From Paenibacillus oleatilyticus (lineage in GTDB: Bacteria > Bacillota > Bacilli > Paenibacillales > NBRC-103111), in the NCBI RefSeq assembly GCF_018998565.1, contig NZ_JAHNZO010000010.1, positions 124,001 to 188,000 of the forward strand: a stretch of DNA of 64,000 bases, read 5' to 3'. This document shows, one piece after another, positions 26,901 to 35,421 of this stretch (position 1 is the stretch's first letter; the number at the start of each line of letters is the position of its first letter). The notes beneath the pieces were generated by a model, which worked only from the letters and a program-made list of their open reading frames with translations, ran no database searches and was not told where the DNA came from. A program made the translations under genes and the position numbers.

Positions 26901-29900
26901 TGTCCAATGCGTTCGGCAATAAATTTTACGAAAAGTATGTCGATAAGAACGGCGTTCCTTATGACGATTTTTTTGCAGCGGTCGACACCCAGCCGTTCAA
27001 AAAAATGTTTACTGACGTCTCCGTCTCGGATGAGGTGCTCAAGTTTACGGCCTACACGGCGGCGGTCGAAGACGAGAAGCCGGGGGATAACGGGGTGCAA
27101 GCCTACGACCGGTATGGCATTCGGAGAACGGACGGCAAGCCTGCGAAGGTGGAGGACGCCAAAGTTCAAGTCACCGGCAATCAAGCCGTCCTCACGTGGA
27201 AGGCTCCTGCCGCCAGCGCCGAGCCGGTTAGAGGCTTCCGGATCTATGAGAAGAACGACAAGGTCAACACGCATTGGAGCGTCTTTGTTCCGGCGGATGG
27301 AGCACAAGCGGAATACACCTATGCGGTTGCCGACATCAACCCCGCGAAAAAGTACGATTTCGTCGTGAAAGCGGTCGGTGCGAGAATCAATTCGGATGCG
27401 GTTGAAGTCAGCACGCAGGATGGACCGGTCGATTCCGATCCGCCTTCGGCGCCGACGAGCTTGACCGGGAACGCGGTTTCCGCTTTTCAAATTCAATTGA
27501 ACTGGAAGGCGTCCGCCGGAAAAACGGATGCGGCAGGCTACAACATCTACCGTAACGGCGTCAAAGTCGGAACGACGACAGCAACCTCCTACAGCGATAC
27601 GGGGTTAAAGCCCGCTACGAGCTACAGCTACGAAGTGAAGGCGTATAATGCGGAAACGATTGAGTCGTTGCCAAGCAACCGGATCGAAGTTGCAACCAAG
27701 CCTGCATCCTCCGGAGACGGACCGTTCAAGGCGTATCCGCAGCATACCGTGTATGCGGGCGATTCGATCAAGCCGAACCATGTGACGCAAGCTGAAATGG
27801 ACGCAACGGTTAGCCGGCTTTACAAGGAATGGAAGGCAAAATATTTGAAGAAGAATCCTTACGATCCGACACAGTACTACGTATGGTATGCGGATGGGGA
27901 TTGGTTTAAAGACAGGGAAATTACCGTCTCGGAGGCCCACGGGTACGGCATGCTGATCACCGCGCTGATGGCGGGACACGATCCGGAGGCAAAGACTTAT
28001 TTTGACGGCATGTACCGGTATTTCCGGGCGCATCCGAGCGCGATTAACCCGCAGCTGATGGCATGGCAGCAGGCCGACAACGGCAGCGCCATCGTCGATA
28101 TCAACGGCGCGGATTCCGCTACGGACGGGGATATGGATATCGCGTACGCGCTGCTGCTGGCGGACCGGCAGTGGGGAAGCGCGGGCGAAATCAACTATTT
28201 GGAGCAGGCCCGCAAGGTGATCGATGCGATCATGGAAAGCGAAGTCAACCGTACGGAGTGGACCTTGAAGCTCGCCGACTGGGCGAAGGACGAGGACCCG
28301 ATGTACGGCAAAGCTTCCCGTCCTTCTGATTTCATGCTCCAGCATCTGAAGGATTTCCGGATCGTATCCGGAGATAGCCGTTGGGACAAAGTGATCGACC
28401 AGACGTACCGCATGATCCGGAGCGTGCATGAGAAGTACAGTCCGAATTCCGGACTGCTGCCTGATTTCGTCTTCAAGGATACGGACGGCCAATTCAAGCC
28501 GGTAAGCGAGAAGAAATGGGACACCGAGAGCGGCTATTTCCTGGAAGACGAGCATGACGGAGACTACAATTACAACGCTTCCCGGGTACCGTGGCGTCTT
28601 GGCACCGATTTCCTCTTGACCGGGGAGCGGCGGGCGAAAGAACAGCTTGGCCGGTTGAACAGCTGGATTCGCGCGAAAACCGGCGGCAAACCGGAGGGCA
28701 TCAAGGCCGGCTATAAGCTGGACGGATCGACGGCGTTAGGCGATGATGCGGATCTTTCGTTCTCCGCTCCGTTTATGGTCAGCGCCATGACCGATTCGTC
28801 CAACCAGCAGTGGCTGAACGATTTATGGGATTACAATGCGGCCATACCGACGGAAGACGCGCTTTATTTCGGCAACAACCTCCGGCTGCTGAGCATGCTG
28901 GTCGTTTCCGGCAACTGGTGGACGCCGGCCATCATTGACACCGAAGCGCCGACGGAACCGACCATCGAGCGGGCCGAAGCGATATCCGGCTCGGCGATCG
29001 ATCTGAAGTGGACGGGCGTGACGGATAACTTCGGGATTGCGGGCTACAAAATTTACCGCAACAATACGGAAATCCAGACGACGACGAAGACCGAATACCG
29101 GGACACCGGACTTTCGCCGAATACGACTTACCGTTACTTTGTGATGGCTTTCGATGCGGCGGGCAATTATTCGAAAATAAGCAATGTGCGAGTGGTGTCC
29201 ACCTTAAGCGACGCCGGCTCCGATTCGGATTCGAGCGGGTCCGGCGGTTCAGGCGGAGGAAGCGGCGGCGGCTCAACGGCTGCTACTGACGGGAAGCTGT
29301 CGATCCCGGCAGGCGGCTCGGGCACCACAAGTTTGGGGAACGCGATAACCGTCACCGTACCGGCAGGAGCGGCCGATCAGGCGCTGACGCTGACCGTGGA
29401 AAAAGTGGCGGACCCGTCGAAGCTCCTTACCCAGCAAGAGACAAAGCTCAGTCCGGTGTTTGAACTGACGAAAAACATTACCGTCCCGTTCAAAAAGCCG
29501 GTCACGCTGACGATCGCCTTCGATCCGTCGCTGCTGCGGAGCAACCAGACCGCTGCCGTGTTCGCTTACGACGGTAAGAAGAAGCAGTGGACGAATATCG
29601 GGGGCACGGTCGACGGTTCCACGATCAAGGTGAACGTGGACGATGCGGGCATCTACGCGGTGTTCGCCGTCGATAAGAAAACCGTGGAAACGCCGGAGGA
29701 GCCGAAACCGGTATCGTTCACCGATACGACAGGGCATTGGGCGGAAGGCATTATCCGGCAAGCGGTGACAAGCGGTATCGTTACGGGATACCCGGACGGT
29801 TCCTTTAAACCGGATCATGTCGTCACCCGGGCCGAATTTGCCGTCATGCTGACTGGGACGATGAAGCTTGCGAAGGAGGGCGCCGCCCTTACGTTCGCCG

Positions 29901-30247
29901 ACCGTTCCGAGATCGACGCCAGGGCGGAGAAAGCCGTAGCGCAGGCTGTCCAAGCGGGGATTGTTCAAGGCTACGAGGACGGCACGTTCCGTCCGAATGC
30001 GCAGATCACACGGGTTGAGATGGCCGTCATGATCGCTAATGCGCAGGGAGCTGCACGTCAAGCGGCCGGTTCGACCGGTTTTTCGGACGACGCCGACATC
30101 CCGGGATGGGCGAAAGCCGCCGTCGGGGCGATTCAAAAGCTTGGCTTGGTCGAAGGCCGGGAAGCTAACCGCTTCGCCCCGGACGCCAGCGCAACAAGAG
30201 CCGAAGCGGTCAAGGTGCTGCTGAAGCTGAAGCAATCCGGGAAGTAA
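23981..30247 (+). CDS. S-layer-anchored multidomain enzyme: calcineurin-like phosphatase plus GH8 glycanase
   Basis: A 2,088-residue exported protein. In order: signal peptide (1-32); beta-sandwich module (33-218); FN3 (220-312); second copy of the beta-sandwich (313-494); SbsA-type Ig (497-604); phosphatase-associated FN3 (605-724); metallophosphoesterase (725-1020: D732, GDLVD with D766, His894, AHDH with H935/H937); two FN3 (1051-1240); GH8 (1247-1652: E1318 in SEAHGYGM, D1382/D1384 in ATDGDMDIAYALLLA); FN3 (1652-1743); Gly/Ser linker; a beta domain (1770-1904); three SLH repeats (1910-2086). GH8 enzymes cut beta-1,4-glycans (cellulose, lichenan, chitosan or xylan). The phosphatase's GNH(E/D) motif reads GGHE (798-801), so the bridging Asn is lost. 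SLH repeats attach it to pyruvylated wall polymer. Confidence 0.9.
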   Translation: MNNHARRIGNRMLSLLLTLVLLTLQFAGAVSADDSPVSTTLAEWKYSANPADQSVFAATYGVYKGSSALQAVPARATDTFGWDDSLRAIRYQGWHEETGKEKYWLATVSTKDFQQITLSSEQQGRGSTGPRDFRVQFSTDGQQWTNLTGDGTGLPDLVMNKDTATRLTDVPLPGVANDRERLYIRWLVVSNVSTSGTAIGESGSSQLISVAVKGVRKGSTSDVTAPTVPAGLNGQAISDTSIRLTWTASTDNVGVAGYNIYREGVKVGTAVAASYEDTGLAAAKTYTYHVTAYDWAGNESGMSNQIAAATLPVASRQKVAEWTFAGAGSDGVWPATDGAYKSASTFRNIGGVFEAYDSDKQAISYQGWDNGSGSKYWLATVSTKGFEQITLSSQQNSSGSGPRDFKVQISTDKRNWTDVPNTDLTMVTSSFNCANQSCKLIDTPLSAEADNRDILYIRWIVRSDTNTKGSSGIGGSGSSRIKDIRVSGKRIDGAPIVIPTIDTAELPKDGVVQVAAAAPVSVTFNKPIALNPGYEAAIVDNHNRTLAPVTLEIVNQATLNIQHPSFAYGKTYTVKLPKELIRGKDDQVPLARDIVWSFTVQDSPYMPKLINMTFNGDPGTSQAFAWYTDVKTGTVIQVAEADKVKDGVFPEAVAVAYTGSAEEIETFMKKSDRETGRKTKFTSHKAVADGLKPGTAYKFRVGNGEPDGWSAVGSFKTDAGKQAGYRFIAGSDSQSSSKSGFEPWGDTFRKAIDHIGDPKFLINAGDLVDNGDLEEQWQWMLGAAQNELLNVPFVPVLGGHEVQDWDGDETTPNNNFYNHFNLPKQEVEGTHEGSVYSFEYGDALYLVFNSQFVGGLAENGVDVEWADKQFWDQVAWMKNTVAKSDKKWKFVAFHKGPYSAGDNAGEWEDERVQFYRKYLIPAFDEMGIDMVFEAHDHMYMRSFQMYNDKIIPANELTFDQEGNAVNPKGTVYLMSNAFGNKFYEKYVDKNGVPYDDFFAAVDTQPFKKMFTDVSVSDEVLKFTAYTAAVEDEKPGDNGVQAYDRYGIRRTDGKPAKVEDAKVQVTGNQAVLTWKAPAASAEPVRGFRIYEKNDKVNTHWSVFVPADGAQAEYTYAVADINPAKKYDFVVKAVGARINSDAVEVSTQDGPVDSDPPSAPTSLTGNAVSAFQIQLNWKASAGKTDAAGYNIYRNGVKVGTTTATSYSDTGLKPATSYSYEVKAYNAETIESLPSNRIEVATKPASSGDGPFKAYPQHTVYAGDSIKPNHVTQAEMDATVSRLYKEWKAKYLKKNPYDPTQYYVWYADGDWFKDREITVSEAHGYGMLITALMAGHDPEAKTYFDGMYRYFRAHPSAINPQLMAWQQADNGSAIVDINGADSATDGDMDIAYALLLADRQWGSAGEINYLEQARKVIDAIMESEVNRTEWTLKLADWAKDEDPMYGKASRPSDFMLQHLKDFRIVSGDSRWDKVIDQTYRMIRSVHEKYSPNSGLLPDFVFKDTDGQFKPVSEKKWDTESGYFLEDEHDGDYNYNASRVPWRLGTDFLLTGERRAKEQLGRLNSWIRAKTGGKPEGIKAGYKLDGSTALGDDADLSFSAPFMVSAMTDSSNQQWLNDLWDYNAAIPTEDALYFGNNLRLLSMLVVSGNWWTPAIIDTEAPTEPTIERAEAISGSAIDLKWTGVTDNFGIAGYKIYRNNTEIQTTTKTEYRDTGLSPNTTYRYFVMAFDAAGNYSKISNVRVVSTLSDAGSDSDSSGSGGSGGGSGGGSTAATDGKLSIPAGGSGTTSLGNAITVTVPAGAADQALTLTVEKVADPSKLLTQQETKLSPVFELTKNITVPFKKPVTLTIAFDPSLLRSNQTAAVFAYDGKKKQWTNIGGTVDGSTIKVNVDDAGIYAVFAVDKKTVETPEEPKPVSFTDTTGHWAEGIIRQAVTSGIVTGYPDGSFKPDHVVTRAEFAVMLTGTMKLAKEGAALTFADRSEIDARAEKAVAQAVQAGIVQGYEDGTFRPNAQITRVEMAVMIANAQGAARQAAGSTGFSDDADIPGWAKAAVGAIQKLGLVEGREANRFAPDASATRAEAVKVLLKLKQSGK

Positions 30248-30262
30248 TTTTCAATAATCTCT

Positions 30263-30294
30263 AGGCTGTCGGGATTTTTCTCGGCAGCCTTTTT
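30263..30294 (+). terminator. Intrinsic terminator of the SLH enzyme gene
   Basis: AGGCTGTCGGGA pairs with TCTCGGCAGCCT, followed by TTTTT. It touches the 3' end of the convergent kinase gene. Confidence 0.82.
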
Positions 30295-32106
30295 AATCTT
30301 CCTCTTGCTGACAGCAGAGGGGGAAGCGGTCATGGGGAGCCGCAGCAACGGGGATATCGAAGGATACCGACGTTCCAAATCCGCGCTTACTTTTGATCGC
30401 AATGCCGTATTGTTCCCCATAGCTTAATTTCAGCCGAATGTTGGTATTAAATAGACCGATGTGCCCGGGCGATTCGCTTCCTTCGCTAAGCTGCCTCCGG
30501 ATCTCCGCGAGACGGTCTTTTTCGATCCCCATGCCGTTGTCGGTCACGGAAATTTTTAAACGGTTCCCTCGCAGCATGATTTTGATTCGGATGACAGCTC
30601 TCGTTGTCGTTTCCTTGATTCCATGATAAATGCTGTTTTCTACGAGAGGCTGCAGGAGCAGTTTAACGATTTTAAAGTGTTGAATCTCCTCGTGATTCCC
30701 TTTCCATATGACCTTAAATTTGTCCTTGTGCCGGAACTTCTGAATTCGGATATAGCTTTGCGTATGGTCGATTTCCTCTTGCAGCGTGACGGTCTGTGCC
30801 GGGCTGCTTAACGAATAATCCAATATATGGGACAGATTCTCGATCATCTCGGTTCCTTGGTTCGGTTTGGCCGTGAGCTTGAATACTTCCCAATAAATCG
30901 CATTTAACGTATTGTACAGAAAGTGCGGATTGATTTGCGATTGAAGGGCAAGCAATTTCGCAGCCTGGAGCCGGTATTTTTGCTCCGAAAGCTGCACCTT
31001 CAAATAATTTTGCTCGATAAATGTCGTCAAAATATTATGAAGGATATAGCCGTACTCGTCCTTAATGGTGACCGGGAGCGGGGGCAGCGGCTTGCCTCGG
31101 ACGGCCGAGTCGATAATCGACATCATGCTTGACAGGCGATTATAATTCAGCGAGGTAAAGTAATAAGCCAGCAGCATGCTGACGACGAGGGAGACCAGAA
31201 GAAGAAGAAGGGTTGCGGCGCTTAATTGGGTAGGCACGCGGAACAGCGATTTTTTCGGCACGATGGAAAAGTACTCCCAGCCGTAACGGTTGGAATTGAC
31301 TTGGTTAACGATAAACGAATCGCTATGCGACTGGAGAGCAAGCAGACTTTCTTTTGCATGGTCCGCCTGCGCCTGCACGATTGGCATCTGCTTCAAGTCG
31401 TCCGGCATGCTGCTGCTAAAAGAAGCTGCCCGTTTTCGTTGAATATAAGCACGCATTGTTCGGAGGAAACCGCAAGCGAACGAAGGATGTCTTCGATGTA
31501 GTCCCTTGATAAATTCAGCGCGATCATACCGTCTCTGGTGTGCAGCCTCCGGTAAACCGTGACAATCCGCTTCGCGTTCTTTTCAAAGCTGTACTGCTTT
31601 ATATTTCGCGGCTCCGTCCAGATTTCCGCCTTCCCGTCATGATTCCTGTAGCCGTCGTACCAGCCGGTATCCCAATAGCTGTTCAGATTCGCCACTCCGA
31701 CATTGGACGATACGAACAAGCCATGATCATTCCGATAGTAGGCATAAATGGAGTGGATATACGGCCTGGCATTGGCGGGAGCGTTCAGGAACGCTTGAAG
31801 CATTTCGCCGGGAACAAGATCCTCGTATTTCGGCAATTGATTTTCCAACAGGTTGCCTAAGACATTGTTGATTTTCGAATGGTTGTCGAGCGTCAAGATG
31901 AGGGAGTCCATCTCGTTTAACATGAGCTCCAAATGTTCTTTGGTCTGATTCAATTGGCGGATATGGCTGCTGCTGATTTCATTTTTGATGTATCTTTGCA
32001 GCACGGCGATGGATAGCGAGCCGAGCAAGATCATCGGCACCATGATCGGAAGGAGGAAAACGGCAAGGTTTTTGAGAAAAAAACGTTTTTTCATCGCCGG
32101 TTCCAT
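30293..32106 (-). pseudogene. YesM-like sensor histidine kinase, split by a frameshift
   Basis: The kinase is in two frames. 31393-32106 encodes the first membrane helix and most of a Cache sensor domain, ending LLLAAACRTT. 30293-31456 continues with the rest of the sensor domain, the second helix (LSAATLLLLLVSLVVSMLLAYYF), a HAMP-like region, the phospho-acceptor QSQINPHFLYNTLNAI and the ATPase motifs LLLQPLVENSIYHGI and DNGMGI. Adding one base to the A-run at 31418-31421 rejoins them as LLFSSSMPDDLKQ. The mutation, or a sequencing error in a homopolymer, lies between the two membrane segments. It follows its response regulator directly. If real, sensing is lost. Confidence 0.85.
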
Positions 32107-32862
32107 TTACGGCTTCCGATTCCGGTAAAGTTTCGGTGTCGTTCCGAAATATTTCTTAAACGTCCGGGCAAAGTTGCGGGAGTTGCTGTAGCCTACCAGC
32201 GAGCTGACTTCGTAGGTGCGGTAGCGGACATCCTGCAGAAGTTCCTTGGCTTTCTGCATTTTTACCGTAAGAAGATAATCGGAAAAGCTGCAACCCGTAT
32301 TTTTTTTGAAAAACTGGCTCAAGTAATTGGCATTCATATGGACAAGCCTGGCTGCTTCTTCAAGAGAAGCATGCGGGAAGTTGTCTTCGACAAAGCGTTT
32401 GACGATGGAAATAATTTTGTCGTTATAGCTTTGTTCCGGCTCTTCATCAAGCTGGTCGGACGGAGCTGCTGCCGTACGCCAGGCTTGTTCGTCCAATTCT
32501 GCTTTGAGTGACGAGAAAGCGCTTACCAAATCCTTGTACTTGGGAGGCTTCACGATGTATTCTTTCACCCCCAGCGACAGCGCTTGCTTCGCATATTCAA
32601 ACTCCCGGTAGCCGCTGAAAAAGACGATCATAACGGGATGCTTCCGGTCCCTAATCTCCCTTGCAAAGTCAATGCCGGACAGCACGGGCATATGGATGTC
32701 GCACAGTACGACGTCCGCCTTGCGCTCGCTAAGAAAGTCCAGCGCTTGTCTGCCGTTCTCCAACTGTCCGACGATCTCAAATCCGATGTCCTCCCAAGGA
32801 AAATAGTTGCTTATGGAGTTTCTTGTTTCGCTTTCATCGTCCACAATGAGCAATTTGTACAT
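32107..32862 (-). CDS. YesN-like response regulator with AraC output domain
   Basis: A protein of about 251 residues. The N-terminal receiver domain reads YKLLIVDDESETRNSI, then VVLCDIHMPVLSGI (phospho-acceptor Asp) and VFFSGYREFEYAKQAL, VKEYIVKPPK. A short linker leads to two AraC helix-turn-helices (ASLEEAARLVHMNANYLSQFFKKNTG; VSSLVGYSNSRNFARTFKKYFG). ATG at 32862 follows AGGGGAAG; the 59 in-frame codons before it lie in the divergent promoter region. The kinase begins at the base after its stop codon. This regulator most likely activates the divergent sugar ABC operon at 33133, as usual for YesMN pairs. Confidence 0.9.
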   Translation of the reverse strand: MYKLLIVDDESETRNSISNYFPWEDIGFEIVGQLENGRQALDFLSERKADVVLCDIHMPVLSGIDFAREIRDRKHPVMIVFFSGYREFEYAKQALSLGVKEYIVKPPKYKDLVSAFSSLKAELDEQAWRTAAAPSDQLDEEPEQSYNDKIISIVKRFVEDNFPHASLEEAARLVHMNANYLSQFFKKNTGCSFSDYLLTVKMQKAKELLQDVRYRTYEVSSLVGYSNSRNFARTFKKYFGTTPKLYRNRKP

Positions 32863-33051
32863 CGGCTTCCCCTGCCTTTGAAATTGGATTACATTTAAAT
32901 ATAATCTAATCCTTGTAAAATAGAAATAGCGAATGGAAGCTGCGATATGGATCTGCAAAACGGACTGTAAATCTGAATAAATGACTGTTTTTACTCGTTC
33001 CTGTTGAAATACTGCCGAATGGAAGAGACTTTTTCTCATCTACGGTGTCTT

Positions 33052-33079
33052 TTGGACCGATTGCGGGGGATGCTACAAT
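33052..33079 (+). promoter_or_regulatory. Putative promoter of the sugar ABC operon
   Basis: A fair -10 (TACAAT, 33074-33079) lies 16 bp from a weak -35 (TTGGAC). The weak -35 fits an activator-dependent promoter served by the divergent YesN-like regulator. Confidence 0.5.
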
Positions 33080-33084
33080 TGGAT

Positions 33085-33100
33085 TTGTAAGTGCTTACAA
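33085..33100. promoter_or_regulatory. cre-like (CcpA/LacI-type) operator
   Basis: TTGTAAGTGCTTACAA has perfect 7-bp arms and differs from the cre form TGTAAGCGCTTACA only in the centre. It starts 6 bp after the -10, a position where CcpA represses. It predicts carbon catabolite repression of the operon. Confidence 0.72.
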
Positions 33101-33132
33101 AACGAAACGGTGAAGAGAGGGGGGGGGATCTG

Positions 33133-34494
33133 TTGAACAACAGGATGATTGCCAAAGCAAGCGTCGTCTGCACGATGGTCGTTCTTGCTGCGTTCGCCGC
33201 CGGATGCGGCGCTGTCGGTATGCCTGATGCCGGTGGTTCATCGACTCCGGCTTCCGCAAGCGGCGCCGACGCTTCGGCGTCAAAACCGGTAACGTTAAGA
33301 TTCATGTGGTGGGGCTCCGAGATCAGACACAAGGCGACGCTGGCGGCGATCGATCTGTACCGGCAAAAACATCCGAATGTCACGATCGAGGCGGAATACC
33401 AAGGCTACGAGGGATATCTCGATAAGGTCAAAACGCAAATTGCCGCCAAGCAGGCCCCGGATATTATGCAGCTGGATCAGACATGGCTGGAAGAGCTTAC
33501 GAGCAAGTCCGAGCCTTTGGCCGATATCAGCCGGTTGACTGAGATCGATACGTCTTCTTTTGACGAAAAGCTTCTTCAGGACTTCTCCTTGTCTTCAAGC
33601 AAAAAAACGGTAGGGCTGCCTATGGGAACGAACGGCTATGTGCTTATTTACAACAAGACGATAACCGATAAGCTGGGAATCGACACCAGCGGATCCTGGG
33701 ATTGGGACCGCGTGCTCGCTGCGGCCCAAAAAATCCGCGGTAGCAATCCGAAAGGCACCTTTACCTACTGCGTCGACAAAAGCTACCCGCCCATGCTGTT
33801 CGATATCGTGCATACGGAGCGCACCGGCGCAAGGCTGAAAAGCGGCGACTTGACCATGCCCTGGACGAAGGAGGAGCTGGTTGAAACCTATGCCTTGATG
33901 AAAAAGCTGGCGGATAACCATGTGCTGCCTTCCGCCGAAGAATGCTATGCTCCGAGCCAGGACCCGAACCCGAAATGGGTGAGCGGGGATGCGCCTTTCA
34001 TCATTGAATTTACGAGCCAGATTGCGAAATTGAAAGGACAAATCCCCAATTCGACCATAGGCATCGCGGCTTTGCCCCAGTTGAACAACGGCAAAGATCC
34101 CGGCACTTTATTAAAGCCTTCCATGGTGCTGTCGATCAATACAAACTCCAAGAGCACCGGCGAAGCTGCTAAATTCGTGAACTGGTTCTTGAACGACAAA
34201 GAAGCCGCCGCCATTCTCGGCGATGTCAGATCGGTTCCCGCCTCAGTAGCAGCCAAGGATTATGCGATACAGGCCGGAAAAATCGATAAGGACGTAGGCG
34301 TAGCGGTGGACATCGTGCTCAAACATCAATCGAAGGCAATTACGGGGCTTCTGAACAATTCGCAAATCGGAGCCGTACAGGATGATGTGCTCCAGAAATT
34401 GCTGTTCAACAAATCGACGCCCGAGCAAGCGGCCGATGATTATTTGAAGCGGGTCGGCGACAAGCTGAACGAATTGAAGGCGCAGAAGAAATGA
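33133..34494 (+). CDS. Sugar ABC transporter substrate-binding lipoprotein (family 1)
   Basis: About 453 residues. A signal with lipobox AAGC, a Ser/Ala/Gly linker, then the family 1 solute-binding fold: VTLRFMWWGSEIRHKATLAAIDLYRQKHPNV, APDIMQLDQTWLEEL, and VGLPMGTNGYVLIYNK. Late motifs are KPSMVLSINTNSK and EAAKFVNWFLND. It delivers a sugar or oligosaccharide to the two permeases downstream; the ATPase is absent and presumably a shared MsmX-type protein. TTG at 33133 was chosen for its position after a run of nine G at 33119-33127 that must serve as ribosome site; ATG at 33145 is the alternative. Confidence 0.88.
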   Translation: MNNRMIAKASVVCTMVVLAAFAAGCGAVGMPDAGGSSTPASASGADASASKPVTLRFMWWGSEIRHKATLAAIDLYRQKHPNVTIEAEYQGYEGYLDKVKTQIAAKQAPDIMQLDQTWLEELTSKSEPLADISRLTEIDTSSFDEKLLQDFSLSSSKKTVGLPMGTNGYVLIYNKTITDKLGIDTSGSWDWDRVLAAAQKIRGSNPKGTFTYCVDKSYPPMLFDIVHTERTGARLKSGDLTMPWTKEELVETYALMKKLADNHVLPSAEECYAPSQDPNPKWVSGDAPFIIEFTSQIAKLKGQIPNSTIGIAALPQLNNGKDPGTLLKPSMVLSINTNSKSTGEAAKFVNWFLNDKEAAAILGDVRSVPASVAAKDYAIQAGKIDKDVGVAVDIVLKHQSKAITGLLNNSQIGAVQDDVLQKLLFNKSTPEQAADDYLKRVGDKLNELKAQKK

Positions 34495-34515
34495 TAAACA
34501 AGTGCGGGTGAAAGC

Positions 34516-35421
34516 ATGGCATCGATAACGAAGAACGTAGGGAAAAGGAAGGGGAGCTATACCGGATTCCTCTATATTTTGCCTTGGCTAGCCGGCTTTA
34601 TTGTTTTCCAGCTGTATCCTTTTCTTTATTCGTTCATCCTGTCCTTTACGGACGCGGGGCCCATCGGAGCTTATCGTTGGATAGGGTTGAACAATTACAG
34701 CCAGCTTTTTCGGGATGCGGATTTTTATAAATCGTTCTCGGTCACCTTCGCTTATGTGTTGATTGCCGTCCCCGTCAAACTCATTTTTGCGCTGCTGGTG
34801 GCGATGATGCTGAGTGCGAAGCTCAGATTCATCCATGTTTATCGTACCGTATACTATCTACCGTCGATCTTGGGCGGCAGCGTGGCGGTTTCCGTTTTGT
34901 GGCGGGTGTTGTTTTTGCGGGACGGCATGATCAATGCGTTCTTGGAGAAGCTGCATGTGCCGCCGGTCGATTGGCTTGGAAGTCCGGACGTCGCGCTATA
35001 TACCGTAAGTATGCTGGCCGTGTGGCAGTTCGGATCGTCCATGGTCATTTTTCTCGCCGGTATCAAGCAAATTCCACAGGACTTGTACGAGGCGGCTACG
35101 GTCGACGGTGCTTCGAAGGTCAGGAGATTTGTGACGATTACGATACCGATGCTGACGCCGCTCATCTTTTTTAATCTGGTCATGCAGACGGTCGGGGCGT
35201 TTCAGGATTTTACCGGGGCGTTCGTCATTACCGGCGGCGGACCGTTGAAGTCCACCTATTTGTACGCGCTGAAGCTTTACGAGGAGGCGTTTCGATTCTA
35301 TAACATCGGGTATGCAAGCGCGCTGTCCTGGGTATTGTTTGTGGTGCTCATGATCTGGACCGTGCTGATCTTCCAATCGTCGAGAAGCTGGATCCATTAC
35401 GAGGACGGAGGCGATAAGTAA
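34516..35421 (+). CDS. Sugar ABC transporter permease (UgpA/MalF-like)
   Basis: A 301-residue membrane protein with six helices. The EAA loop that contacts the ATPase reads EAATVDGASKVRRFVTITIPMLTP (about residues 190-213). The N-terminus GFLYILPWLAGFIVFQLYPFLYSFILSF is standard for MalF-type carbohydrate permeases. It starts 21 bp after the binding-protein gene and shares one base with the next permease (TAATGG). Confidence 0.92.
   Translation: MASITKNVGKRKGSYTGFLYILPWLAGFIVFQLYPFLYSFILSFTDAGPIGAYRWIGLNNYSQLFRDADFYKSFSVTFAYVLIAVPVKLIFALLVAMMLSAKLRFIHVYRTVYYLPSILGGSVAVSVLWRVLFLRDGMINAFLEKLHVPPVDWLGSPDVALYTVSMLAVWQFGSSMVIFLAGIKQIPQDLYEAATVDGASKVRRFVTITIPMLTPLIFFNLVMQTVGAFQDFTGAFVITGGGPLKSTYLYALKLYEEAFRFYNIGYASALSWVLFVVLMIWTVLIFQSSRSWIHYEDGGDK

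Noticed and set aside
24479-27496. A 1,005-codon open frame on the minus strand inside the SLH enzyme gene
   Set aside because: It is antisense to clear domains with family motifs, has Arg/His-rich low-complexity-like composition and no ribosome site. GC-biased codons on the plus strand leave few antisense stops.
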